A model generated the notes under the pieces. It was not told where the DNA came from. It saw only the letters and a program-made list of their open reading frames with translations, and did no database searches. Positions 14,807 through 22,124 of a DNA stretch of 41,743 bases are shown piece after piece (position 1 is the stretch's first letter; every line of letters starts with the position of its first letter). Location of the stretch: positions 1 through 41,743 of the forward strand of contig CAVFTC010000008.1 of NCBI GenBank assembly GCA_963625295.1. The letters are read 5' to 3'. The DNA comes from CAG-488 sp963625295 (GTDB lineage Bacteria; Bacillota; Clostridia; Oscillospirales; Acutalibacteraceae). The translations under genes were made by a program, and so were the position numbers.

Positions 14807-15780
14807 TAGTGGCTTTTATTCAGCGTGCGGTTATTCAGGGCATTCCGCTTCTTTTCGGCTCAACAGGTGAAATTCTCACCGAAAAGAGCGGCAACCTCAA
14901 CCTCGGTACAGCCGGCGTTATGTATGTCGGCGGCATTACAGGCGTTATCGGCGCATTCCTCTATGAGCAGAATGCAGCTCAGATGAACACCTTCCTTTCG
15001 ATAATCATTCCGATCTTGTCGTCAATGCTCGGCTCGCTTGTAATGGGACTTATCTATTCGTTCCTCACCGTTACGCTCCGTGCAAATCAGAATGTTACCG
15101 GCCTTGCGCTTACAACCTTCGGCGTAGGCTTCGGCAACTTCTTCGGCGGCTCGCTTATCAAGCTTACAAACAGTGATGTTCCGTCCGTTGCGCTTACGGC
15201 AACAAGCCTTGCATTCAAGAAATCGCTTCCCTTTGCTTCAAAGCTCGGCTGGTTCGGTGAGATCTTCCTCTCATACAGCTTCCTCGCCTATGTTGCAATT
15301 GCAATTGCGATTATAATTTCAATCTATTTCAACCGCACCCGTTCGGGACTCAATCTCCGTGCGGTGGGTGAAAATCCTGCAACTGCTGACGCAGCCGGCA
15401 TCAATGTCGGCAGATACAAGTATGTTTCGATCTGTCTCGGCAGCATCATTGCCGGCTTCGGCGGTCTCTATTATGTTATGGACTACGCCTGCGGCGTTTG
15501 GTCGAACAACGCATTCGGCGACAGAGGCTGGCTTGCAATCGCACTTGTTATCTTCGCCATTTGGCGACCGAACCTCAGTATTCTCGGTTCTATCCTGTTC
15601 GGCGGACTCTTTATTGTCTACAACTACATTCCAAACCTCAGCATGAGCGACCAGGAGCTTTTCAAGATGACGCCGTACCTTGTTACGATCATCGTTCTTA
15701 TCGTAATCAGTATGCTCAAGAAGAGAGAATTCCAGCCGCCTCAGAGCTTGGGACTCTCATATTTCAGAGAAGACCGATAA
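14803..15780 (+). CDS. Nucleoside ABC transporter permease 2 (NupQ/YufQ-like)
   Basis: The partner permease, 325 residues, also BPD_transp_2. Family motifs include GSTGEILTEKSGNLNLGTAG, TLRANQNVTGLALTTFGVG and FGDRGWLAIALVIFAIWRP. The ATG overlaps the stop of permease 1 as ATGA. It ends the transporter operon and is followed by a strong terminator. The complete set of binding protein, double ATPase and two permeases makes this a functional-looking importer beside xpt. Confidence 0.94.
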   Translation: MIVAFIQRAVIQGIPLLFGSTGEILTEKSGNLNLGTAGVMYVGGITGVIGAFLYEQNAAQMNTFLSIIIPILSSMLGSLVMGLIYSFLTVTLRANQNVTGLALTTFGVGFGNFFGGSLIKLTNSDVPSVALTATSLAFKKSLPFASKLGWFGEIFLSYSFLAYVAIAIAIIISIYFNRTRSGLNLRAVGENPATADAAGINVGRYKYVSICLGSIIAGFGGLYYVMDYACGVWSNNAFGDRGWLAIALVIFAIWRPNLSILGSILFGGLFIVYNYIPNLSMSDQELFKMTPYLVTIIVLIVISMLKKREFQPPQSLGLSYFREDR

Positions 15781-15791
15781 ACAAAATAACG

Positions 15792-15829
15792 GAGCTTATG
15801 CGTAAATGTGTAAGCTCTTTATTTTTTTT
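15792..15829 (+). terminator. Intrinsic terminator of the nucleoside transporter operon
   Basis: GAGCTTA (15792-15798) pairs with TAAGCTC (15811-15817), followed by TTTATTTTTTTT. Confidence 0.88.
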
Positions 15830-15880
15830 GTAAAAAAAGGTAAAAAAATGTTCGTTCACAGTTTATTTGTTTTTGAATTC

Positions 15881-15910
15881 TTGACTTTATAACATATAAT
15901 ATAGTATAAT
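15881..15910 (+). promoter_or_regulatory. Probable promoter of the citrate synthase gene
   Basis: TTGACT (15881-15886) and TATAAT (15905-15910) are 18 bp apart, 28 bases before the ATG at 15939, in a very AT-rich stretch. The short distance leaves almost no untranslated leader beyond the ribosome-binding site GGTGG. Confidence 0.65.
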
Positions 15911-15938
15911 AATCTGAAATTATATTGGTGGTGAAGCA

Positions 15939-17366
15939 ATGAATTCTTATATCAATCCCTTAACTAATCAAACAACACAGTCTTTGGTTGAAGAGCTTAA
16001 CAAAAGCTATAAAATAAATCCCGACTATTTCAATCGCTTCAATGTTAAAAGAGGTCTGCGCAATTCCGACGGAACAGGCGTAATGGCAGGTATTACGAAA
16101 ATCAGCTCGGTTGACGGCTACTACATAGACGACGGCGAAAAGGTTCCCAAGGAGGGTCATCTTTATTTCCGTGGCTTCGACATGCAGGAAATCGTGAAGC
16201 ATTGCCAGGAAGAAAACCGTTTCGGCTTCGAGGAGGTTGCATGGCTGCTTATTTTCGGCTCGCTGCCGACCGTCGAACAGCTTGCACGGTTTCGAGATAT
16301 TCTTGCCGTGAGCCGTAATCTTCCCGAGGATTTCATTGAAGACACAATGATGAAGGCTCCCTCGCCGAACATCATGAACAAAATCACAAGAACGATTCTC
16401 GCTCTTTATTCATATGACGAATCGCCCGACGACACATCGCTTGAAAATGTTGTCCGTCAGTCGGTTCAGCTCGTCGGTCAGCTCCCTGTTATCATGGCCT
16501 ATGCCTATCAGGTTAAAAGACGCCATTATCTCAAAAAGAGTATGTATATCCACCCGGCAAAGCCCGACCAGTCAACGGCAGAGACAATTCTTCGTTCGAT
16601 CCGTTCGGATAAGACATTTACGGACGACGAGGCGAAGCTTCTTGACCTTTGCCTTATGGTTCATGCCGAGCACGGCGGCGGCAACAACTCGACCTTTGCA
16701 ACAAGAGTGCTGACATCCAGCGGAACGGACACCTATGCAGCCATTGCCGCAGGTATGGGCTCGCTTAAAGGTCCGAAGCACGGTGGCGCAAACATCAAGG
16801 CTGCCGAAATGATCAGATTCATTCAGGAAAATGTTTCCGACCCCAACGACGACGGTCAGGTTGCCGACTATCTTTCAAAAATCATCAAGAAGGAGGCCGG
16901 CGATCGCTCGGGACTTATCTACGGAATGGGTCACGCCGTTTATACCCTCTCCGATCCCCGTGCGGTAATCCTCAAGAATGAGGCTCGCAAATATGCCGAA
17001 AAGACCGGCAACATGGAAAAATTCATGCTCATTGACAGAATCGAGCGTCTGACTCCCGAAATTTTCCTCAAGGAAAAGGGCAACAAGAAGCCCATTTGCG
17101 CAAATGTCGATCTCTATTCGGGCTTCATTTACGAAATGCTCAACATCCCGGAGGATCTTTACACTCCGCTCTTTACAACGGCAAGAATCGCCGGCTGGAC
17201 GGCTCACCGCCTGGAGGAGCTTGCGACCGGCGGCAGAATTATCCGCCCTGCCTACAAGAGCGTGATGGCAAGAAGAAAATATGTCTCCATTGATCAGAGA
17301 GTGGCAAAGTATGTTCCCGATCAGGGATATGTGCCTTATGAGGAAAGAACAATTCAGGGGGAATAA
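15939..17366 (+). CDS. gltA: Citrate synthase (citrate/2-methylcitrate synthase family)
   Basis: 475 residues with the citrate synthase catalytic triad in place: His281 in GPKHGGAN, His332 in GMGHAVYTLSDPRA and Asp391 in CANVDLYSGF; HAEHGGGNNSTF is also characteristic. It condenses acetyl-CoA and oxaloacetate to citrate, here probably for glutamate synthesis in an incomplete TCA cycle. The roughly 60-residue N-terminal extension before GYYIDDGEKV is seen in the longer clostridial form. No aconitase or isocitrate dehydrogenase gene is adjacent, so methylcitrate synthase cannot be excluded. It has its own promoter, and the next gene begins on the base after its stop. Confidence 0.93.
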   Translation: MNSYINPLTNQTTQSLVEELNKSYKINPDYFNRFNVKRGLRNSDGTGVMAGITKISSVDGYYIDDGEKVPKEGHLYFRGFDMQEIVKHCQEENRFGFEEVAWLLIFGSLPTVEQLARFRDILAVSRNLPEDFIEDTMMKAPSPNIMNKITRTILALYSYDESPDDTSLENVVRQSVQLVGQLPVIMAYAYQVKRRHYLKKSMYIHPAKPDQSTAETILRSIRSDKTFTDDEAKLLDLCLMVHAEHGGGNNSTFATRVLTSSGTDTYAAIAAGMGSLKGPKHGGANIKAAEMIRFIQENVSDPNDDGQVADYLSKIIKKEAGDRSGLIYGMGHAVYTLSDPRAVILKNEARKYAEKTGNMEKFMLIDRIERLTPEIFLKEKGNKKPICANVDLYSGFIYEMLNIPEDLYTPLFTTARIAGWTAHRLEELATGGRIIRPAYKSVMARRKYVSIDQRVAKYVPDQGYVPYEERTIQGE

Positions 17367-18251
17367 ATGATGAAAAACAAAAGTGATGTTATCTATAAGC
17401 TTCCGCTTTTAACTTCTCTTTGTGCGCTGCTCGTTGCCGTGCCGTTGAGAGTTTATCAGTATTTCAAGGTTCTTGAACCAGAAACGGGCTTCTATTCAAA
17501 AACAGATTTTTCGGTCTATGCGATTTATGCCCTGCTCGGCATTGCGCTGATTGTTTCAATCGTCGTTCCGCTTATCAACAAAAATCGCATGATAACCGTT
17601 ACCTCGGTCAAAAAATCACCCGTTTTCCTCGTTCTTTCGCTGATACTTGCCGTTACAGTGATCATTGATTCGGCAGGTCAGCTCATGGACTATTTTGACC
17701 TTTACGATGCGGCGAACACCTCCGGAACGGTGGTTACGGAATATGTCAAGAAGCAGGGCGGCACGCTTCTTCTGCTTCAGGCGGTTTCCGGCGCAGTTGC
17801 CGCTGTTTACTTCTTCGTTTCCGGACTTTCGGTCAGCCTCGGCAATTCCGACGGCTCAAGGCTTAAGATTTTGGGACTTACTCCTGTTTTGTGGTGCATT
17901 TTCAAGCTTCTTTACAGATTCAAGAGAACAATAAGCTTCGTCAATGTTTCCGACCTCATGCTTGAGCTGTTCGAGATAGTGTTTCTTATGTTGTTTTTCC
18001 TCGTTTTCGCTCAAACGGTTGCAAAAATCGACGCCAAAGCGGTTTTTTGGAAGGTTTACGGCTACGGAATCCCTGCCGCAATGTTTGCCTTGATCTGCTT
18101 CCTGCCGAGATTTATCGTCATGATAACCGGCAACAAGGAGCTTCTCAACTCCCATTACGGCATTTCATACAGCGACCTCGGCGTAGCGGCTTATATAATC
18201 TACAATCTTCTTGCGAGAGCTAAAGCTCAGACAAACGAGCCGGAGGAATAA
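17367..18251 (+). CDS. Multi-pass membrane protein of unknown function
   Basis: I do not recognise a family. It is a 294-residue hydrophobic protein with about seven predicted membrane segments, the first starting near residue 12 (PLLTSLCALLVAVPLRVYQY), with short charged loops and a hydrophilic tail ending AKAQTNEPEE. The ATG immediately follows the citrate synthase stop, and a second in-frame ATG follows it. The upstream GGGGGA within the citrate synthase end serves as ribosome-binding site. Co-transcription with citrate synthase is likely, but a functional link is not shown. A sensor, ECF-type substrate component or channel are all possible. Confidence 0.8.
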   Translation: MMKNKSDVIYKLPLLTSLCALLVAVPLRVYQYFKVLEPETGFYSKTDFSVYAIYALLGIALIVSIVVPLINKNRMITVTSVKKSPVFLVLSLILAVTVIIDSAGQLMDYFDLYDAANTSGTVVTEYVKKQGGTLLLLQAVSGAVAAVYFFVSGLSVSLGNSDGSRLKILGLTPVLWCIFKLLYRFKRTISFVNVSDLMLELFEIVFLMLFFLVFAQTVAKIDAKAVFWKVYGYGIPAAMFALICFLPRFIVMITGNKELLNSHYGISYSDLGVAAYIIYNLLARAKAQTNEPEE

Positions 18252-18263
18252 TCGGGGTAGTTT

Positions 18264-19193
18264 ATGTTTCTTGACAATTTTCTTATTGCGGCTCGTCAGG
18301 TCGGCATACTTTATGTTATGGTGCTCGTCGGAGTTGTCTGCGACAGAATAGGCTGGTTCACCGAAAAAACCGGCAAGGCCTGCACCGACCTGCTTTTCTA
18401 CATAATCACACCGTGCGTTATCATCAACTCATTTTTTACGCAAGAGTTTACAAGTGACAGCGGAAAGAAGCTGCTTATAGCCGTCGGTTTGGGCTTTCTC
18501 CTGCATTTCATAGCTATAGCGATAAATTCTCTTCTCTTTCGTAATGGCGACCGTGACGAAAGCTGCGTTTACAAATACGGTGCTATCTACGGCAATGTCG
18601 GCTATATGACTCTGCCGCTGACCGAAGCTCTGCTGGGCAGCGAAGGCGTTTTCTACTGCTCGGCGGTCGTTATGGCGTTCAATGTCGTATGCTTCACTCA
18701 CGGGGTTTTCATGATGGATAAGGGAAGCGGCTTCAACCCCAAAAAGCTCATTCTTAATCCCGGTGTGATCGCAATGCTCATCGGTTTGCCGTTCTTCCTG
18801 TTCTCAATCCCCCTTCCGCAGCTTGTAACCAAACCGGTTGAATTCATAGCAAACACGCAAACTCCGGTTGCAATGATAATTTTCGGCACTTTTCTTTCGC
18901 ACACACAGCTCAAAAGCCTTTTCAAGCACAAGAAAATTTTTCTTGTTGCTTTTTCAAAGCTGATTGCTTTGCCGGCGGTCATGATCGCAATATACAAGCT
19001 CCTCGGGCTGAGCGGAACGCTTTTGACGGCACTTGCAATTTCCTCGTGTGCGCCGTCTGCTAACAACACCGTCCTCTTTTCCGCCAAATACGGCAAGGAC
19101 ACAGGGCTTGCTTCTCAGCTTGTTGCGGCGGTCAGCTTCATGTCAATAATAACAATGCCTTTAATAATTGCGGCGGTTGAAACCATCGCATAG
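18264..19193 (+). CDS. AEC family (auxin efflux carrier-like) transporter
   Basis: A 309-residue membrane protein of the AEC/BART superfamily, with about ten hydrophobic helices arranged as an inverted repeat. Family features include DLLFYIITPCVIINSF near residues 45-60 and the C-terminal LAISSCAPSANNTVLFSAKY, close to the conserved (S/A)xxPxAxN motif. Bacterial members export or import dicarboxylates such as malate. The position 12 bp after the membrane protein gene and near citrate synthase makes an organic-acid role attractive, but this is inference. Confidence 0.88.
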   Translation: MFLDNFLIAARQVGILYVMVLVGVVCDRIGWFTEKTGKACTDLLFYIITPCVIINSFFTQEFTSDSGKKLLIAVGLGFLLHFIAIAINSLLFRNGDRDESCVYKYGAIYGNVGYMTLPLTEALLGSEGVFYCSAVVMAFNVVCFTHGVFMMDKGSGFNPKKLILNPGVIAMLIGLPFFLFSIPLPQLVTKPVEFIANTQTPVAMIIFGTFLSHTQLKSLFKHKKIFLVAFSKLIALPAVMIAIYKLLGLSGTLLTALAISSCAPSANNTVLFSAKYGKDTGLASQLVAAVSFMSIITMPLIIAAVETIA

Positions 19194-19204
19194 GATTTGA
19201 TAAA

Positions 19205-19996
19205 ATGATAAACAAAATCATTTCGGAAATCTCCCCTGTCTACGGCTTCTGCGATTTTGAGCCGTTTAAGGACAAGCTGATCCCATGCCGGGCAAAGAGC
19301 AGACTTCCCCAAAACGCAAAAAGCATCATTGTCATGCTCTTTCCATATTACCTCGGCGAGGACGAATACAAGGATATCAATATTTCACGCTATGCCGTTG
19401 TCAAGGATTATCACCTTGCCATAAATTCAGCCGTTGAGAGTGGGCTCGAAAAGCTTCGTGAAGCTTACCCCGATGAAAAATTCGTCTTTTTCACGGATAA
19501 TTCGCCGATTCCCGAGGTCAAGGCGGCTATGAATGCCGGCTTGGGCGTTATCGGAAAGAACCGACTGCTCATCAATAAGGAATACGGCTCATGGTTTTTT
19601 ATTTCCGAAATAGTTACAACGATGCAGCTTCCGGCAGCCGAAATAAAAGAAACGGAATGTCTCAACTGCGGCAAATGCATCGCAGCCTGCCCGGGTCACG
19701 CATTGAGCGAAAACGGATTTCAAAAGGAGCTGTGCCTTTCGGACATAACTCAACGAAAAGGCGAGCTTACTCCTCAGCAGGAGGAGCTTATCCAAAAAAG
19801 CGGCTACGCTTGGGGCTGCGACATATGTCAAACGGTATGTCCCATGAATAAAAATGCTAAAATCAAGCCGTCCGAAATTTTCCTTGACGGAATAGAAGCG
19901 ACGGCAAGAACAGATAATATTTTTGACAGAGCCTACGCTTGGCGAGGCGAAAAGGTCATTAAAAGAAACCTTGAAATAATAGGAGGTAAGTCATGA
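19205..19996 (+). CDS. Epoxyqueuosine reductase (QueG)-like double 4Fe-4S protein
   Basis: 263 residues. A C-terminal ferredoxin-like domain binds two 4Fe-4S clusters: CLNCGKCIAACP at about 155-166 and CDICQTVCPMN at about 202-212. The N-terminal part has the QueG-like core, with GVIGKNRLLINKEYGSW before the clusters. QueG reduces epoxyqueuosine in tRNA with cobalamin. This protein is over 100 residues shorter than typical QueG and lacks its C-terminal region, so it may be a family member with another reductase role. The start at 19205 has a weak ribosome-binding site. Its stop overlaps the darA start as ATGA, linking it to the darA-holB-ricT cluster. Confidence 0.82.
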   Translation: MINKIISEISPVYGFCDFEPFKDKLIPCRAKSRLPQNAKSIIVMLFPYYLGEDEYKDINISRYAVVKDYHLAINSAVESGLEKLREAYPDEKFVFFTDNSPIPEVKAAMNAGLGVIGKNRLLINKEYGSWFFISEIVTTMQLPAAEIKETECLNCGKCIAACPGHALSENGFQKELCLSDITQRKGELTPQQEELIQKSGYAWGCDICQTVCPMNKNAKIKPSEIFLDGIEATARTDNIFDRAYAWRGEKVIKRNLEIIGGKS

Positions 19997-20316
19997 AACT
20001 TTTAATTGCAGTCATCAACAGCGACGATTCCCATGTTGTTCTTGACGAAATAACAAAGGCAGGCTTTTATGCAACAAAGCTTTCCACCACCGGCGGATTT
20101 CTCCGTGCCGGCAACCTCACCCTCCTCATGGGCGTTGAGGACGACAGAGTGGACGAGCTGCTTGAAATTCTCAGAACAAACTGCCGCAAGCGCGAGGAGC
20201 TTACTCCGGTCATTCCGACTTATTCCTCGGGTCTTGTAAACGCAATTCCGGTCAAAATCACCGTAGGCGGAGCAACGGTTTTCGTCCTTGATGTTGACCA
20301 GTTCCATAAAATGTGA
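19993..20316 (+). CDS. darA: Cyclic di-AMP receptor DarA (PstA/YaaQ), PII-like
   Basis: A 107-residue PII-like protein that binds c-di-AMP as a trimer in Firmicutes. The N-terminus MKLLIAVINSDDSHVVLDEI and the T-loop region TKLSTTGGFLRAGNLTLLMG match the DarA/PstA family, as does the C-terminal VGGATVFVLDVDQFHKM. Its downstream target is not established in the family. The gene overlaps the preceding gene by ATGA and runs directly into holB, the same neighbour as in Bacillus (yaaQ-yaaR-holB-ricT), although tmk and yaaR are absent here. Confidence 0.95.
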   Translation: MKLLIAVINSDDSHVVLDEITKAGFYATKLSTTGGFLRAGNLTLLMGVEDDRVDELLEILRTNCRKREELTPVIPTYSSGLVNAIPVKITVGGATVFVLDVDQFHKM

Positions 20317-21206
20317 TGCTTAGTCTTAATGATATCGGAATCAAAAAAGGTCTTGCCGAAAATCTTGACGGACTGATAAAAAATCATCGTCTGCCCCATG
20401 CGATAATGCTCAGGGGCGGAAGCGAAGCACTGCGTCAAAGGCTTTCGCTCTTTCTTGCCGAAGCCTTTGTGTGCGAATGCGATGAAAAGCCGTGCGGCAA
20501 ATGCTCTCACTGTTTAAAAGTGCAGAGCGGCAATCACCCTGATGTGATAACCGCCGACCCTTCAAGTCAGGGCGAAAAAACATTCAAAATTGCCCTTGTC
20601 CGTGAAATCAAGGACGACGCTTATATAATACCGAACGAAGCAAACAGCAAGGTATATATCCTTCGCTCGGCGGATAAAATGAACATACAGGCACAGAACG
20701 CCCTTCTGAAGCTCATTGAAGAACCGCCGCCTTACGCAAGGTTTATTCTTGAATGCGACTCCTCGGCAGCGATGCTCGAAACGATTATGTCGAGAGTGAC
20801 CCTTTTTGACCTCGGTGCGGATACGGACGAAATTTCCGACGAGCTGAGAAAAAAGGCAGACGACACTGCCGCTCGGTTAGCCGCCGCTATTCTTGAACCG
20901 ACCGAATATGAATTTATGAGAATCACAGCCGAGTTTGAAAAGGACAAAAATCTTTTTGAGCCCACCCTCCCCGCCTTGCAGCTAATTTTCCGTGACGCAG
21001 TAGCCGTAAAGGCAGGCAGCACTATTACCCTTTCCGCCCATGCGGATATCAGCCGACAGATAGCTTCAAAGCTGACAATGAATGCGCTGATCAAAATGAC
21101 GGGCGAAATTGATAATTTTAAGGAAAGCATAAACAGAAACGCAAATAAGAATTTAATGATCACCCGATTCTCCGCAGTTATGCGCAGCTCGGCGTATCTA
21201 AGGTAA
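20316..21206 (+). CDS. holB: DNA polymerase III delta' subunit
   Basis: A 296-residue clamp-loader delta' subunit. It has the zinc-binding segment CECDEKPCGKCSHC and the AAA+ region ADKMNIQAQNALLKLIEEPP, diagnostic for HolB. The P-loop position reads RGGSEALRQRL, so ATP is not expected to bind, and SRC is replaced by SRV in ETIMSRVTLF. I use ATG 20316, overlapping the darA stop by one base (TGATG); GTG 20313 is an alternative. The last codons and TAA lie in a family 1 repeat. ricT follows after 47 bp. Confidence 0.93.
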   Translation: MLSLNDIGIKKGLAENLDGLIKNHRLPHAIMLRGGSEALRQRLSLFLAEAFVCECDEKPCGKCSHCLKVQSGNHPDVITADPSSQGEKTFKIALVREIKDDAYIIPNEANSKVYILRSADKMNIQAQNALLKLIEEPPPYARFILECDSSAAMLETIMSRVTLFDLGADTDEISDELRKKADDTAARLAAAILEPTEYEFMRITAEFEKDKNLFEPTLPALQLIFRDAVAVKAGSTITLSAHADISRQIASKLTMNALIKMTGEIDNFKESINRNANKNLMITRFSAVMRSSAYLR

Positions 21207-21231
21207 CACCTCATAAATTGAGGCACAAATC
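21198..21231. repeat. Family 1 repeat, partial copy at the end of holB
   Basis: The segment CTAAGGTAACACCTC followed by ATTGAGGCACAAAT resembles family 1 arms but lacks a full second arm. It supplies the holB stop codon and lies just before the ricT ribosome-binding site. Confidence 0.5.
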
Positions 21232-21253
21232 GCTCTACATAAGGAGGTTAAAT

Positions 21254-22120
21254 ATGTCAGAGGTTGTTGGAATCCGCTTCAAGGAAGTCGGCAAAATATA
21301 TTATTTCGATCCCATCGGATACGAGCTTAACAAAGGCGACAAGGTAATCGTCGAAACCGTCAGAGGCATTGAATGCGGCGAGGTCGCTCAAGCCAACAAG
21401 CAAGTTAACGATGACGAAATCGTTAAACCGCTCAAGCCCATTGTTCGTGTTGCAACCGCAGAGGATCGCAAGGTTATTGAAAGGAACAAAAAGAAGGAAA
21501 AGGACGCTTTCAATATCTGCCTAAAAAAAATTGCGGCGCATCGGCTTGATATGAAGCTGATCGATGTTGAATATACATTTGATTCAAGCAAGGTGATTTT
21601 CTATTTCACCTCGGACGGTCGAGTTGATTTCCGTGAGCTGGTCAAGGATCTTGCAAGCGTGTTCCGAATCAGGATTGAGCTTCGCCAGATTGGCGTCAGA
21701 GACGAATCTAAGATGAAGGGCGGACTCGGAATGTGCGGCAGACCATTCTGCTGCAACAGCTTCCTCGGCGACTTCCAGCCTGTTTCAATAAAAATGGCAA
21801 AGGAACAGGGACTTTCGCTCAATCCGGTCAAAATCAGCGGAACCTGCGGCAGGCTTATGTGCTGTCTTAAATACGAGCAGGAGGCATACGAGCACCTTTT
21901 GAGAGTCACGCCCAAGGTCGGCGCAATTGTTGACACAAGCATGGGCAGAGGCACGGTCGTTGAATCCGACATGCTCAAGGGTATGCTCAAGGTTCGTCTT
22001 GACCGCAGTCCCGAAGCTGCGCCGGCGGTTTTCAACCGACGGGATGTCAAGCTTATTAAGGACAAAAAAATTACCGTTAACAAATCCGAATTGGCTGCTT
22101 TAAAGGAGATCGAAGGTTAA
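21254..22120 (+). CDS. ricT: PSP1 domain protein RicT (YaaT)
   Basis: 288 residues, PSP1/RicT family. In Bacillus RicT acts with RicA and RicF in a complex that carries 4Fe-4S clusters and promotes RNase Y-dependent mRNA maturation. Cysteine motifs MCGRPFCCNSF and CGRLMCC, which supply cluster ligands in the family, are both present. The PSP1 core includes TSDGRVDFRELVKDLA and RIELRQIGVRDE. I start at ATG 21254, with AGGAGG six bases upstream, rather than the open frame from 21218. The gene lies behind holB as in other Firmicutes. Neither ricA nor ricF is in the window. Confidence 0.95.
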   Translation: MSEVVGIRFKEVGKIYYFDPIGYELNKGDKVIVETVRGIECGEVAQANKQVNDDEIVKPLKPIVRVATAEDRKVIERNKKKEKDAFNICLKKIAAHRLDMKLIDVEYTFDSSKVIFYFTSDGRVDFRELVKDLASVFRIRIELRQIGVRDESKMKGGLGMCGRPFCCNSFLGDFQPVSIKMAKEQGLSLNPVKISGTCGRLMCCLKYEQEAYEHLLRVTPKVGAIVDTSMGRGTVVESDMLKGMLKVRLDRSPEAAPAVFNRRDVKLIKDKKITVNKSELAALKEIEG

Positions 22121-22124
22121 ACCC

